DNA from: Gemmatimonas sp.
Lineage (GTDB): Bacteria > Krumholzibacteriota > Krumholzibacteriia > LZORAL124-64-63
DNA: 46,090 nucleotides
Direction of reading: 5' to 3'
Assembly: GCA_013824755.1 (NCBI GenBank)
Contig: PNOJ01000010.1
Coordinates: 1 to 46,090, forward strand
This document shows positions 23,311 to 31,639 of this stretch, piece after piece. Within the stretch, counting starts at the first letter, position 1. Every line of letters starts with the position of its first letter. Under the pieces are notes generated by a model, which saw only the letters and a program-made list of their open reading frames with translations, did not search any database and was not told the origin of the DNA. A program made the position numbers and the translations under genes.

Positions 23311-25080
23311 CTACGGCTGCACACCGGTCTCAGGCAGATCCCAGGTCTCGAAACCGCCGACACCCTGCGCACGGCTCGGCGTGGCGCCAGCCGTCCGCAG
23401 CGCGTCCCGCCAGAAATCCAGTCGCGGGTCGGGATCGTCCACGCGCATCTCGGCCGACGTCACGCCGCCCGCCCTCAACGCCGCCAACAGTCGCCGCGTC
23501 TCGAGCTCCCCCCGCTCGCAGGCAGCCAGGTCCCGGCGCAGTTCCCGCGTGACCGGCGGCACCCAGCCCGAGGCGCCGCCGGTGACCGCCCGGCCGGTGG
23601 CCAGCGCGCGCAGCAGCCAGGCGGCCTCCTGCGGCCCCTCCCCGTAGACGTCCGCCGGGGCCGGCAGGGTCAGGACGGCGCCCGCCGCGTTCGGCGGCGA
23701 CGTGCCGGCGTCGGGGATCACGACGGCGGGCACCCGCGCCGGCCAGGACTCCAACAGCAGCGCAAGCACGACCGCCACCGGCAACAGGCGCCGTCCCACC
23801 GGGCGGCCCTCGGCGCCGGGCAAGGCGGCCCAACCCGCGGCCGCCCACCAGGCTGCCGCCACGGTGGCCAGTTGACCGAAGCGCCAGGCGGCCCGGAACG
23901 CCCTCGCCGGCGGGAAGCAGTCGTGCAGCACGCCGAGGGGCAGCGGCAGGCGCCAGGCGGTGCCGGGGAGACCCGTCGAATCCCCGAAGGCCAGGACCAG
24001 GCCGCAGCCGCCCGCCAGCAACAGCCCGTTCCCCAGCCGCCGCTGGTCCGGGTCCAGCCTGCAGCGTTGCCGCCAACCCCAGCCGGCCAGGATCAGGACG
24101 ATCCAACCGGGATGGAGCACTTGCCTGGCCGCCTTCGCCTCGCGCGTGGCCGCATCGGCGCCCCGTCCCAGCCAGTCGGCCGGCCCCGCGCGGTGCGCTC
24201 CGGTGTTGACAAGATGCTTGAAGTCAGCGCTGTACCACCTTACTTCATCGATCGTTCGCTCATAGCTGGACTCCCGGGACGACACCCGCAGATACGGCAG
24301 GGCCGCCACGGTGACGGCCACCGTGCAGAACAGCGCCGGCCACATCGCCCCCGCCAGCAGTTCCCGCCGGGCATCACGCACCACCCCGCCCGGAGCGGCC
24401 AGCGCCACGCCCAGCAGGCAGACCGTCGCCAGCAGCGCTGCGGCGAAACCGTACCAGCCCCAGATCGCCTGCAACGACAGGCTTCCGGCCAGCGCCCACC
24501 AGGCCCGCCGGGGCGACAGCCCCCGCCGCCGGCGCCCGACCGCCCAGGCCAAGGCGGCGGCGGCGGCGGGCACACCCGGCGGCGGCAACTGGTTGAGATG
24601 ACCGAGGTGGGCGATCGTCATCGGCGCGCCGAGCAGGGCCAGCGCGGCGACGGGCGCGGCGGCCCGGGCTCCGCCCGCCGCCCGCCAGGACCAGGCCATC
24701 GCGGCGGCGGCGAGCACGAGGCTCGTCAGCAGCGCCGCGTTGTAGCGCGCGGCGACCGTCGGCAGCCACGCCCGCCAGGGCGCCACGGCCAGCGCCTGCC
24801 CCAGCAGGGAGTCCATGGCGGCGATGGCGTCGCGCGCGGGATGGAAGATGGGCAGGTGCGGCCAGACCGAGGGCTGCCACCAGTGGCGCCCGCTCCATTC
24901 GAGCAGCCCCGCCTGCAGCAGGGCGTCGGCGCCGCCGTAAGGGCCGGGCACCCGGCGGATGGGGTCTCCCAGCGCCGGCCAGAGCAGTCCACAGCACATC
25001 AGCGCGACCGCCAGCCAAGCGAACGCCGGGCCGGAGGCCCTGTTCGACGAACGTGCCGTCGCGTCGGCGGGTTGCTTCAT
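23311..25080 (-). CDS. Polytopic GT-C-like membrane protein of unknown function
   Basis: 589 residues with about a dozen predicted membrane segments in the first 460 residues and a soluble C-terminal domain. The early loop contains GPYGGADALLQAGLLEW, a sequence of the kind seen in GT-C-fold glycosyltransferases and mannosyltransferase-like proteins using lipid-phosphate sugar donors, and FHPARDAIAAMDSLLGQAL, also found in that group. No clear donor motif lets me name a reaction, so this is a fold-level suggestion. ATG 25080 has AGGGGA nearby. It follows the sulfatase-superfamily gene by 14 bases and is probably co-transcribed, which suggests a joint role in modifying an envelope polymer or lipid. 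Confidence 0.65.
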   Translation of the reverse strand: MKQPADATARSSNRASGPAFAWLAVALMCCGLLWPALGDPIRRVPGPYGGADALLQAGLLEWSGRHWWQPSVWPHLPIFHPARDAIAAMDSLLGQALAVAPWRAWLPTVAARYNAALLTSLVLAAAAMAWSWRAAGGARAAAPVAALALLGAPMTIAHLGHLNQLPPPGVPAAAAALAWAVGRRRRGLSPRRAWWALAGSLSLQAIWGWYGFAAALLATVCLLGVALAAPGGVVRDARRELLAGAMWPALFCTVAVTVAALPYLRVSSRESSYERTIDEVRWYSADFKHLVNTGAHRAGPADWLGRGADAATREAKAARQVLHPGWIVLILAGWGWRQRCRLDPDQRRLGNGLLLAGGCGLVLAFGDSTGLPGTAWRLPLPLGVLHDCFPPARAFRAAWRFGQLATVAAAWWAAAGWAALPGAEGRPVGRRLLPVAVVLALLLESWPARVPAVVIPDAGTSPPNAAGAVLTLPAPADVYGEGPQEAAWLLRALATGRAVTGGASGWVPPVTRELRRDLAACERGELETRRLLAALRAGGVTSAEMRVDDPDPRLDFWRDALRTAGATPSRAQGVGGFETWDLPETGVQP

Positions 25081-25094
25081 CGGTCCCCTGCCGA

Positions 25095-27046
25095 TCAATA
25101 TCCCAGGCTGCGCAGCTGTCGCTGCAGCGCCGGATCGGGCGCCACGAGTCGGGGCTGCGGGCCGGACAGCCGACGCGCGACGAGATCGCCGGCGGCGAGG
25201 AGCGAATCGGCGGCGGCCAGCACCTGCGGCGCCGATGACGGCGCCGCGAACAGCGGCCGATCGGCGTCCGGATCGGCGCCGAGGTCGTACCACGTCGGCG
25301 CGGCGTCCGGCGACAGGACCGCGAAGTGGGGCCACGCCCGCACCGCGGTACGGGGCGGCCCGTACAGGAGGTTCTCCAGGACCGCCGGCTGGCCGGCCCC
25401 GTCCAGACCGGCGGCGCCGCGTCGGCGCCGGCGGGCCACAGGTCGGTGCGGCCGCCCAGGCTGTCCGGCGCCGACCAGCCCAGCGTGGCGCACAACGTCG
25501 GCAGGAGGTCCGCGCTGGAGCGGTCGCCCTCCTGACGCCGGCTGGCGGCCCCGCCGGCCGGGAGTTTGACGATGAGCGGGACGGCGCTCACCTCGGGCAG
25601 GAGGCTGTGCCCGTGCTCGAAGCCGCCGTGGTCGAACAGCTCCTCGCCGTGGTCGGACGTCACCACGACCAGCGTCGAATCCCAGAGTCCCGCCGCGCGC
25701 AGCCCCGCGAACAGGCGTGCGAGGTGGTGGTCGGTGTAGCGGACTTCCCCGGCGTAGAGCGACGCGATGGCCTCGCGCACCTCCGGCGGTATGTCGGCGA
25801 TGCCGTCGCGCACGTCGGTGAGCAGGTGGGGGGACAGGCCGCGGTCGTCCAGCAGGGGGTGGCGCGGCAGTTCCGGCGGCGGCCCGTCGCCCGGCAACCG
25901 CCGGACGGTGTAGGGAAGGTGCGGGTCCAGCAGGTGCAGCCAGAGCAGGAACGGCCGGTCCGCGGGGCGCGTGGGCAACCAGCGCAGCGCCTTGGCGACC
26001 ACGTACTCCGACTTGTCGAGCTCGGCGAAGCGGTCGATCCAATAGGTCAGCTCCCGCGCCAGCACCGAGCGCGACGCCGGTTGGAGCGGCTCCAGGACCA
26101 TGGCGTGCTCGTACTCGGCGAAGCCGCGGTCGAAGCCGTAGTTGCCGGTCAGGTAAGGATTGGTCGCGAAGGCGGCCGTGTGCCATCCCTGCGACCAGGC
26201 GATTTCCGCCAGCATCGGCGCGCCCTGGGGCAACGGGCGCTTGCGTTCGATGCCCAGCTCCCGCGGGGAACGCCCCGTCATCAGGGTGCCCATCCCCGGC
26301 AGGGTCCAGCAGCTGCTCGACCAGCTGTCGGGGTAGAGCAGCCCCTCGCCGGCCAGCCGGTCCAGCCCCGGCGTGAGGTCGTCGCGCCCGCCGAGCGCGC
26401 CCAGGTGGTCGCGGCGCCAGGCGTCGATGGTCACCAGCACGATGTTGGGACCGGACGGCGCCGCCGACACCCGCTCCAGGCCGCCGCAGCGCGCCGCGCG
26501 GCCCTCGTCCCGCCAGTCGGGCCAGAGGCTGGTGAACACCAGCAGGAAGATCACGGTCAGGAAGAGATTGCGTCGCGGCGTCAGCACCAGGGAGCCGGCC
26601 AACGTCGTCAGCGGCCGCACCAGCAGGATGGTCAACGCCAGGAAGCAGACCACCTGCAGGACGAACGCCTCGCGCAGCTCGTGGGCCGCCCACCACTGCG
26701 GCCACAGGTGCTCGCGGCCCGCATAGCCGGCGTAGAAGAAGACGAGGGAGGCGACCGCCGTCGCCGTGGTCAGGGCGTAGGCGCGCAGGCGCGCCGACGG
26801 CCGCCGCCGCACGGCCACGGCGTAGGGCCCGAACATCAGGGCCGCGCACGCCATCGCGAACCAGCTGTAGAGCGTGACCGACGGGGCGACGCTGCGGACG
26901 AAGCCGGACTCGCCGCCGCCCGCGGTCCAGCCGCCGAAGCGGGACCACTGGCTGACGCCCTCCGCGAAGCCCACCAGGCCGGCCAACACCCCCGACCACA
27001 GCACGGCCGCGGCGCAGGCGCGCACCCACCTCCAGAGTCTCCTCAT
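25095..27046 (-). CDS. Membrane-anchored sulfatase-superfamily hydrolase/transferase (frame-disrupted)
   Basis: About 650 residues. Five membrane segments (about residues 10-190) precede an alkaline-phosphatase-superfamily domain. Metal ligands are visible in NIVLVTIDAWRRDHLG and VTSDHGEELFDHGG (Asp465, His466). The nucleophile region reads CWTLPGMGTLMTG, so the usual formylglycine Cys-x-Pro-x-Arg is replaced by Thr248-Leu-Pro; the enzyme is more likely of the phosphotransferase/phosphoglycerol-transferase kind than a true sulfatase. The first frame loses family similarity at about 25385-25430; the C-terminal AVLENLLYGPPRTAVRAW, then SPDAAPTWYDLGADP and the end at 25095 are in another frame, consistent with one missing base. 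The first frame stays open to 24374 but that extension is a shadow. Start ATG 27046 has GGAGG eleven bases upstream. Confidence 0.78.
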
Positions 27047-27092
27047 CGACGGTCCGTCCTCCCCGCCCGGCGGCCGGCGCCGGAACCTCCCG

Positions 27093-27121
27093 TTTTTAGA
27101 CAAGTTTCGCCGCTCGGTCAA
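27093..27121 (-). promoter_or_regulatory. Promoter of the sulfatase-superfamily operon
   Basis: Minus strand TTGACC (27121-27116), 17-bp spacer, TAAAAA (27098-27093). Initiation near 27086 gives a leader of about 40 nt. Its -35 box lies about 20 bp from that of the divergent glutaryl-CoA dehydrogenase promoter. Confidence 0.55.
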
Positions 27122-27142
27122 GCAGTGCTTCCGTCCCGGAGC

Positions 27143-27170
27143 TTGCAGACGAGCCGGGTGATGCTATCCT
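27143..27170 (+). promoter_or_regulatory. Promoter of the glutaryl-CoA dehydrogenase gene
   Basis: TTGCAG (27143-27148), 16-bp spacer, TATCCT (27165-27170). Initiation near 27177 gives a leader of about 26 nt before GTG 27203. Confidence 0.55.
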
Positions 27171-27202
27171 CGAAGCTACGAACACGAACCCGAGGGGCGG
27201 AC

Positions 27203-28369
27203 GTGAGACCATACGAGGGCATCGACTACTACCGGATGGAAGCGGAGCTGGGCGACGAGGAGCGGGCGGCGCGGGACCTCTGCCGGAGCTTCGTCGAGCG
27301 GCGTTTCCTGCCGGTGGTCAGGGAGCACCATCGCGCCGGGACGTTCCCGCTGGAACTGGCGCCGGAGATGGGCGAGCTCGGCCTGCTCGGCACCTCGGTG
27401 CAGGGTCCGGGCTGCCCCGGCCTCTCCCCGACGGTGTACGGGCTGGTCTGCCAGGAGCTCGAGCGCGGCGACAGCGGCCTGCGCAGCTTCGCCTCGGTGC
27501 AGGGCAGTCTCGTGATGTGGCCCATCGCGACCTACGGCGACGAGGCCCAGCAGCGCCGCTGGCTGCCCGAGCTGGCGGCCGGCCGCCGGATCGGCTGCTT
27601 CGGGCTGACCGAGGCCGCTCACGGCAGCGACCCCGGGGGGATGGAGACCCGCGCCGTGCGCGACGGCGACGGCTGGGTGCTGACCGGGTCCAAGATGTGG
27701 ATCACCAACGCCGATCTCGCCGACGTGGCCGTGGTCTGGGCCCGCGGACCCGAGCGCGTGCTGGGATTCCTGGTCGAACGCGGCACGCCGGGCTTCGCGG
27801 CGCAACCGGTGCACGGCAAGTTCAGCCTGCGCGCGAGCGACACCGGGGAGCTGAGCTTCGACGAGGTCCGCCTGCCCGAGAGCAGCCGCCTGCCCGGGGC
27901 CGCCGGCCTCGTCGCGCCGCTGTCCTGCCTGAACCAGGCGCGCTACGGCATCGCCTGGGGGGCGGTGGGCGCGGCGGCCGCCTGCTACGACCACGCCCGG
28001 CAGTACGCGCTGGAACGCGAGCAGTTCGGCCGGCCGCTCGCGGCCTTCCAACTGGTGCAGCAGAAGCTGGTGGAGATGCTGACGGAGGTGACGACGTCGC
28101 AGGCGCTCGCGCACCGGTTGGGCCGGCTCAAGGATCGCGGCGTCGACGAGGTGGCGCTGGTGTCCCTGGCCAAGCGGCACAACGTGGCCGCGGCGCTGCG
28201 GACCGCCCGCCTGGCCCGCGAGGTGCTGGGCGCCGCCGGGATCACCGACGAACACCCGATCGGGCGCCACCTCACGAATCTCGAATCGGTGTACACCTAC
28301 GAGGGGACGCACGACATCCACACGCTGATCGTCGGCGCGGACGTCACGGGACTGCCCGCGTTCCGCTGA
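27203..28369 (+). CDS. Glutaryl-CoA dehydrogenase-type acyl-CoA dehydrogenase
   Basis: 388 residues. Uses FAD to oxidise and decarboxylate glutaryl-CoA to crotonyl-CoA, a step in lysine and tryptophan degradation. The glutaryl-CoA dehydrogenase features are present: the LRSFASVQGSLVM segment with Arg94, which in the family binds the substrate carboxylate; the FAD-binding GCFGLTEAAHGSDPGGMETR; and the catalytic base Glu367 in VYTYEGTHDIHTLIVG. GTG 27203 is favoured because GAGGGG lies just upstream and the extra N-terminal residues (GIDYYRMEAELGDEE) match family proteins; ATG 27236 is the alternative. The same frame is open far upstream, which is shadow. Stands alone, divergent from the sulfatase operon. 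It would donate electrons to the quinone pool through ETF and its oxidoreductase, not seen here. Confidence 0.9.
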   Translation: MRPYEGIDYYRMEAELGDEERAARDLCRSFVERRFLPVVREHHRAGTFPLELAPEMGELGLLGTSVQGPGCPGLSPTVYGLVCQELERGDSGLRSFASVQGSLVMWPIATYGDEAQQRRWLPELAAGRRIGCFGLTEAAHGSDPGGMETRAVRDGDGWVLTGSKMWITNADLADVAVVWARGPERVLGFLVERGTPGFAAQPVHGKFSLRASDTGELSFDEVRLPESSRLPGAAGLVAPLSCLNQARYGIAWGAVGAAAACYDHARQYALEREQFGRPLAAFQLVQQKLVEMLTEVTTSQALAHRLGRLKDRGVDEVALVSLAKRHNVAAALRTARLAREVLGAAGITDEHPIGRHLTNLESVYTYEGTHDIHTLIVGADVTGLPAFR

Positions 28370-28383
28370 CGGGCGCCGCGGGC

Positions 28384-28547
28384 CTAGTGTCCTGAGTCAG
28401 AAATACGTTGCCTTTTCGGCGAGTCATCCCGGCACCCGGCAAGGCGCGACGACGAGAGCGTAGCCCAGCTACGCCGAGGAGGAGCAACGCGGCCGGGAGT
28501 CGGGAGGGCCGCCGAAAAGGCAACGTATTTCTGACTCAGGACACTAG
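28384..28547. repeat. 164-bp palindromic element with perfect 38-bp terminal inverted repeats
   Basis: Bases 28384-28421 and 28510-28547 are exact reverse complements over 38 bp. The ends begin and finish with CTAGTGTCCTGAGTC and its complement. Inside, GCGTAGC (28458-28464) and GCTACGC (28468-28474) form a second stem around a 3-base loop, with an imperfect CCC/GGG-rich stem between. The whole element can fold into one long, branched hairpin. It lies between the convergent glutaryl-CoA dehydrogenase and nuoN genes; the stop codon of nuoN (28544-28546) is inside its right end. No ORF is present. It may be a MITE-like non-autonomous mobile element or a dispersed intergenic palindrome, and could also act as a bidirectional terminator, though no U-tract follows it. 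Confidence 0.9.
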
Positions 28548-30058
28548 AAGGTCAGCTGCCGGTACGTGTGGGCCGCCAGCGCGTAGAACGAGCCGGGCAC
28601 CACGCCGAGCAGCAGCACCAGCAGCGCCAGCACGCCGCAGGTGAACGCCGCCTCCCAGCTGTGGCCGTCGTGCACCTCGCCCTCGGCCGGCTTCATGTAC
28701 ATCACCACGATGACGCGCAGGTAGTAGTACGCCGAGAGCAGCGAGTTGATCACGCCCCAGACGGCCAGCGGCACCAGGCCGGCCTTCACCACCGCGTCGA
28801 AGATGTAGAACTTGCCCACGAAGCCGGCGGTGGGCGGGATCCCCGCGAGCGAGAACATGAACACCGCCAGCGTCGCGGCCACGAAGGGACGGCGTCGGGA
28901 CAGGCCGGCGTAGCCGTCGATGGCGTCGGCTTCCTCGCGCCGGCTGCGGCTGAGGCAGGCCACCACGCCGAAGGCGCCGAGATTCATCAGGGCGTAGACC
29001 ACCAGGTAGAACAGGATGGCGCCGCCGGCGGCGTCGCGCACCGCGGCGGCCTGCACGGCCGTGGCGCTGTCGCGGCTGGTGTTGAGCACCGCCAGCACGC
29101 CCAGCAGCAGGTAGCCGGCGTGGGCGATGCTCGAGTAGGCCAGCATCCGCTTCAGCCCGTTCTGGGACAGGGCCACGAGGTTGCCGTAGGTCATCGTCAG
29201 CACCGCGAGGACGGTCAGCAGCGGGAACCAGGCCTCCGCGATCGGGGGCAGCAGCCAGACCACGCGCAGCAGCGCGGCGAAGGCCGCCGCCTTGACGCCC
29301 GTGGCCATCAGGCCGGTCACGTAGGCGGGGGCGCCGTCGTAGACGTCCGGCGTCCACATGTGGAAGGGCACCATGGCCACCTTGAAGCCCAGGGCCACCA
29401 GCACCAGGCCGCAGGCCAGCGGCAGCAGGATCCCGCCGTCGGGCGCCGCCTGGACCGCCCGGTGGACGGTGGCGTAGTCGGTCGCCCCGGCCTGGCCGTA
29501 CAGCAGCGCGAGGCCCATCAGCAGGAAGGCCGAGGCGAACGCGCCCAGGATCAGGTACTTGAAGCCGGCTTCGCTGCTGCGCAGCGAGCCGCGGTCGCCG
29601 GCGACCAGGACGTAGACGGCCAGGCTCATGGTCTCGATGGCCAGGAACAGGCTCAGCAGGTCGGTCGCCGCGGCCAGCAGCATCATGCCCAGGGCGGCGA
29701 ACAGCGTCAGGGGGTAGAAGTCGGCACGGTAGCGCCCGTCGCGTTCGAACATGCTGGTCGCGTAGACCGTCGTGAGCATGGCGATCGTCACGGTCAGCAG
29801 GTTGAAGAAGCGGCTGAAGCGGTCGGCCGCCAGCATGCCGCCCAGCAGGGTCGCGCCGCGCGGTTCGGCGGGCGCCGCGCCCTGGGCCGCCGCGGCGCCC
29901 AGCAGCACCAGCAGGGTCAGCAGCGACAGGTGGTCGCGGCGTCGGCCGCCCGAGAAGGCGTCCACGAGCATCACGGCCAGGCCGCCGACGGCCAGCACGA
30001 GGTAGGGCGCCAGCACGGGCAATTCGGCGCCGAGCGTCATCGGGGTCGGGCCGTTCAT
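28544..30058 (-). CDS. nuoN: NADH-quinone oxidoreductase subunit N
   Basis: 504 residues, about 14 membrane spans. One of three antiporter-like proton-pumping subunits of complex I. The conserved charged residues of the membrane arm are visible in LSLFLAIETMSLAVYVLV (Glu in helix 5) and in GFKVAMVPFHMWTPDVYDGAPAYVTG (Lys in helix 7), and NGLKRMLAYSSIAHAGYLLLG carries the second Lys. ATG 30058 overlaps the nuoM stop as ATGA. It is the last gene of the operon. The TAG stop is contributed by the end of the palindromic element at 28384-28547, so the final residues (YRQLTF) may have been set by its insertion. Confidence 0.96.
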   Translation of the reverse strand: MNGPTPMTLGAELPVLAPYLVLAVGGLAVMLVDAFSGGRRRDHLSLLTLLVLLGAAAAQGAAPAEPRGATLLGGMLAADRFSRFFNLLTVTIAMLTTVYATSMFERDGRYRADFYPLTLFAALGMMLLAAATDLLSLFLAIETMSLAVYVLVAGDRGSLRSSEAGFKYLILGAFASAFLLMGLALLYGQAGATDYATVHRAVQAAPDGGILLPLACGLVLVALGFKVAMVPFHMWTPDVYDGAPAYVTGLMATGVKAAAFAALLRVVWLLPPIAEAWFPLLTVLAVLTMTYGNLVALSQNGLKRMLAYSSIAHAGYLLLGVLAVLNTSRDSATAVQAAAVRDAAGGAILFYLVVYALMNLGAFGVVACLSRSRREEADAIDGYAGLSRRRPFVAATLAVFMFSLAGIPPTAGFVGKFYIFDAVVKAGLVPLAVWGVINSLLSAYYYLRVIVVMYMKPAEGEVHDGHSWEAAFTCGVLALLVLLLGVVPGSFYALAAHTYRQLTF

Positions 30059-31626
30059 CGGTCCCCCTTCAGCGCCGCGACCGCGGCGGCGGGCTGGTCG
30101 GCCGGCACCTGGAGGGCCAACCCGTAGTTGGAATCGGTCGGCCGGAGCGCGGCGACGGGCGCCAGGATCCGCTCCAGCGAGGGCTCCAGCCTCTCCAGCA
30201 GCGGCGCGGGGTGCACGCCCAGCGCCACGATCATGATCAGGATGGGCAGCAGGACCGCCCACTCGCGCGGGCTGAGGTCCGGCAGGCCGCGGTTGCGCTC
30301 GCCGAGCTTGCCCAGGAACACGCGCTGGTACATCCAGAGCATGTAGATGGCGCCCAGCACGACGCCGGTGGCCGCCAGGGCCGTGAGCAGGCGCGCGTGG
30401 GGCAGCAGCCCGCTGCCGAAGGTGCCGAACAGGATCAGGAATTCGCCGGTGAAGCCACAGAGACCGGGCAGGCCGATGCTGGCCAGGGTCACGAACAGGA
30501 AGACCGCGGCGAAGCGCGGCATCGCGTGGGCGAGGCCGCCGAACTCGGCGATCATCCGGGTGTGGCGCCGCTCGTAGATGATGCCGACCAGGAGGAAGAG
30601 CGCCCCGGTCGACAGGCCGTGGGCCAGCATCTGGACCACGCCGCCCGCGGCGCCGGTCGTCGTCAGGCTGAACAGGCCCAGCACCACGAAGCCCAGGTGG
30701 CTGACGCTCGAGTAGGCCACCAGCTTCTTGACGTCCTGCTGGACCATGGCCACCAGGGCCCCGTAGACGATCCCGATCACCGCCAGCCAGGCGAGCCAGG
30801 GGCCGAGCGCCAGGGCCGCCTCGGGGAACAGCGGGATCGCGAAGCGCAGCAGGCCGTAGGTGCCCATCTTCAGCAGGATGCCCGCCAGGATGACCGAACC
30901 GGCGGTCGGCGCCTCGACGTGGGCGTCGGGCAGCCAGGTGTGGAAGGGGAACAGGGGCACCTTGATGGCGAAGGCCAGGGCGAAGGCGGCGAACAGCCAC
31001 GACTGCTGCCCGCGCGACAGCTCCAGTTGCAGGAAGTCGGCCAGCGCCATGCTGCCCGCCTGCTGGTAGCACCACAGGATGGCGACCAGCATGAAGACCG
31101 ACCCGACCATCGTGAACAGGAAGAACTTCACCGCGGCGTAGACGCGCCGCTCCCCGCCCCAGATGCCGATCAGGAAGTACATCGGGATCAGCATCGCTTC
31201 CCAGAACACGTAGAACAGCAGCATGTCGCGGGCCAGGAAGGTGCCGATCATCGCCGTCTGCAGCAGCAGCAGGAAGGCCATCGCCTCGCGCACGCGTTCG
31301 GCGATCGCCCGCCAGGCGCTCAGGATCACCAGCGGACCCAGGAAGGTCGTCAGCAGGACGAGCCAGAGCGAGACCCCGTCCAGGCCCAGGCTGTAGGCGA
31401 TCTTGCCGCCGGCGAGCCAGGGGGCGTGCTCGACGAACTGGTCGGCGCCGTTGCCCTTGTCGAAGTACCGCAGCAGGTGCAGGGAGAGGACGAAGTCGAC
31501 CAGCGCCGCGCCCAGGGCGAGCCGCCTGGCCGCGCCGGGCGTCCGCCCCGCGGCGAGGACCAGGACGGCCCCGAGCGCAGGCGCGAAGGCGACCCAGGTC
31601 AGGATGTGGTCCGTGATGAAAGCCAA
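30055..31626 (-). CDS. nuoM: NADH-quinone oxidoreductase subunit M
   Basis: 523 residues, antiporter-like membrane subunit of complex I. Family segments: FYVFWEAMLIPMYFLIGIWG with the helix-5 Glu, AFAIKVPLFPFHTWLPDAHV with the helix-7 Lys, and QQDVKKLVAYSSVSHLGFVVLG. Starts at TTG 31626 with GGGGAGGG about eight bases upstream. 13 bases follow the nuoL stop and the end overlaps nuoN by four bases. Confidence 0.96.
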   Translation of the reverse strand: MAFITDHILTWVAFAPALGAVLVLAAGRTPGAARRLALGAALVDFVLSLHLLRYFDKGNGADQFVEHAPWLAGGKIAYSLGLDGVSLWLVLLTTFLGPLVILSAWRAIAERVREAMAFLLLLQTAMIGTFLARDMLLFYVFWEAMLIPMYFLIGIWGGERRVYAAVKFFLFTMVGSVFMLVAILWCYQQAGSMALADFLQLELSRGQQSWLFAAFALAFAIKVPLFPFHTWLPDAHVEAPTAGSVILAGILLKMGTYGLLRFAIPLFPEAALALGPWLAWLAVIGIVYGALVAMVQQDVKKLVAYSSVSHLGFVVLGLFSLTTTGAAGGVVQMLAHGLSTGALFLLVGIIYERRHTRMIAEFGGLAHAMPRFAAVFLFVTLASIGLPGLCGFTGEFLILFGTFGSGLLPHARLLTALAATGVVLGAIYMLWMYQRVFLGKLGERNRGLPDLSPREWAVLLPILIMIVALGVHPAPLLERLEPSLERILAPVAALRPTDSNYGLALQVPADQPAAAVAALKGDR

Positions 31627-31639
31627 GGCCGGCCCTCCC

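Noticed and set aside
24374-25094. Continuation of the sulfatase first frame past 25095
   Set aside because: Arg/Ala-rich shadow of the GT-C-like gene; the genuine C-terminus is found in the other frame.
24959-27202. Long plus-strand extension upstream of glutaryl-CoA dehydrogenase
   Set aside because: Antisense to the sulfatase and GT-C-like genes, low complexity; family similarity begins just after GTG 27203, which has its own promoter.
28384-28547. Palindrome considered as a CRISPR repeat unit or a classical intrinsic terminator
   Set aside because: Only one unit, arms far too long for CRISPR, and no U-tract after the stem on either strand.
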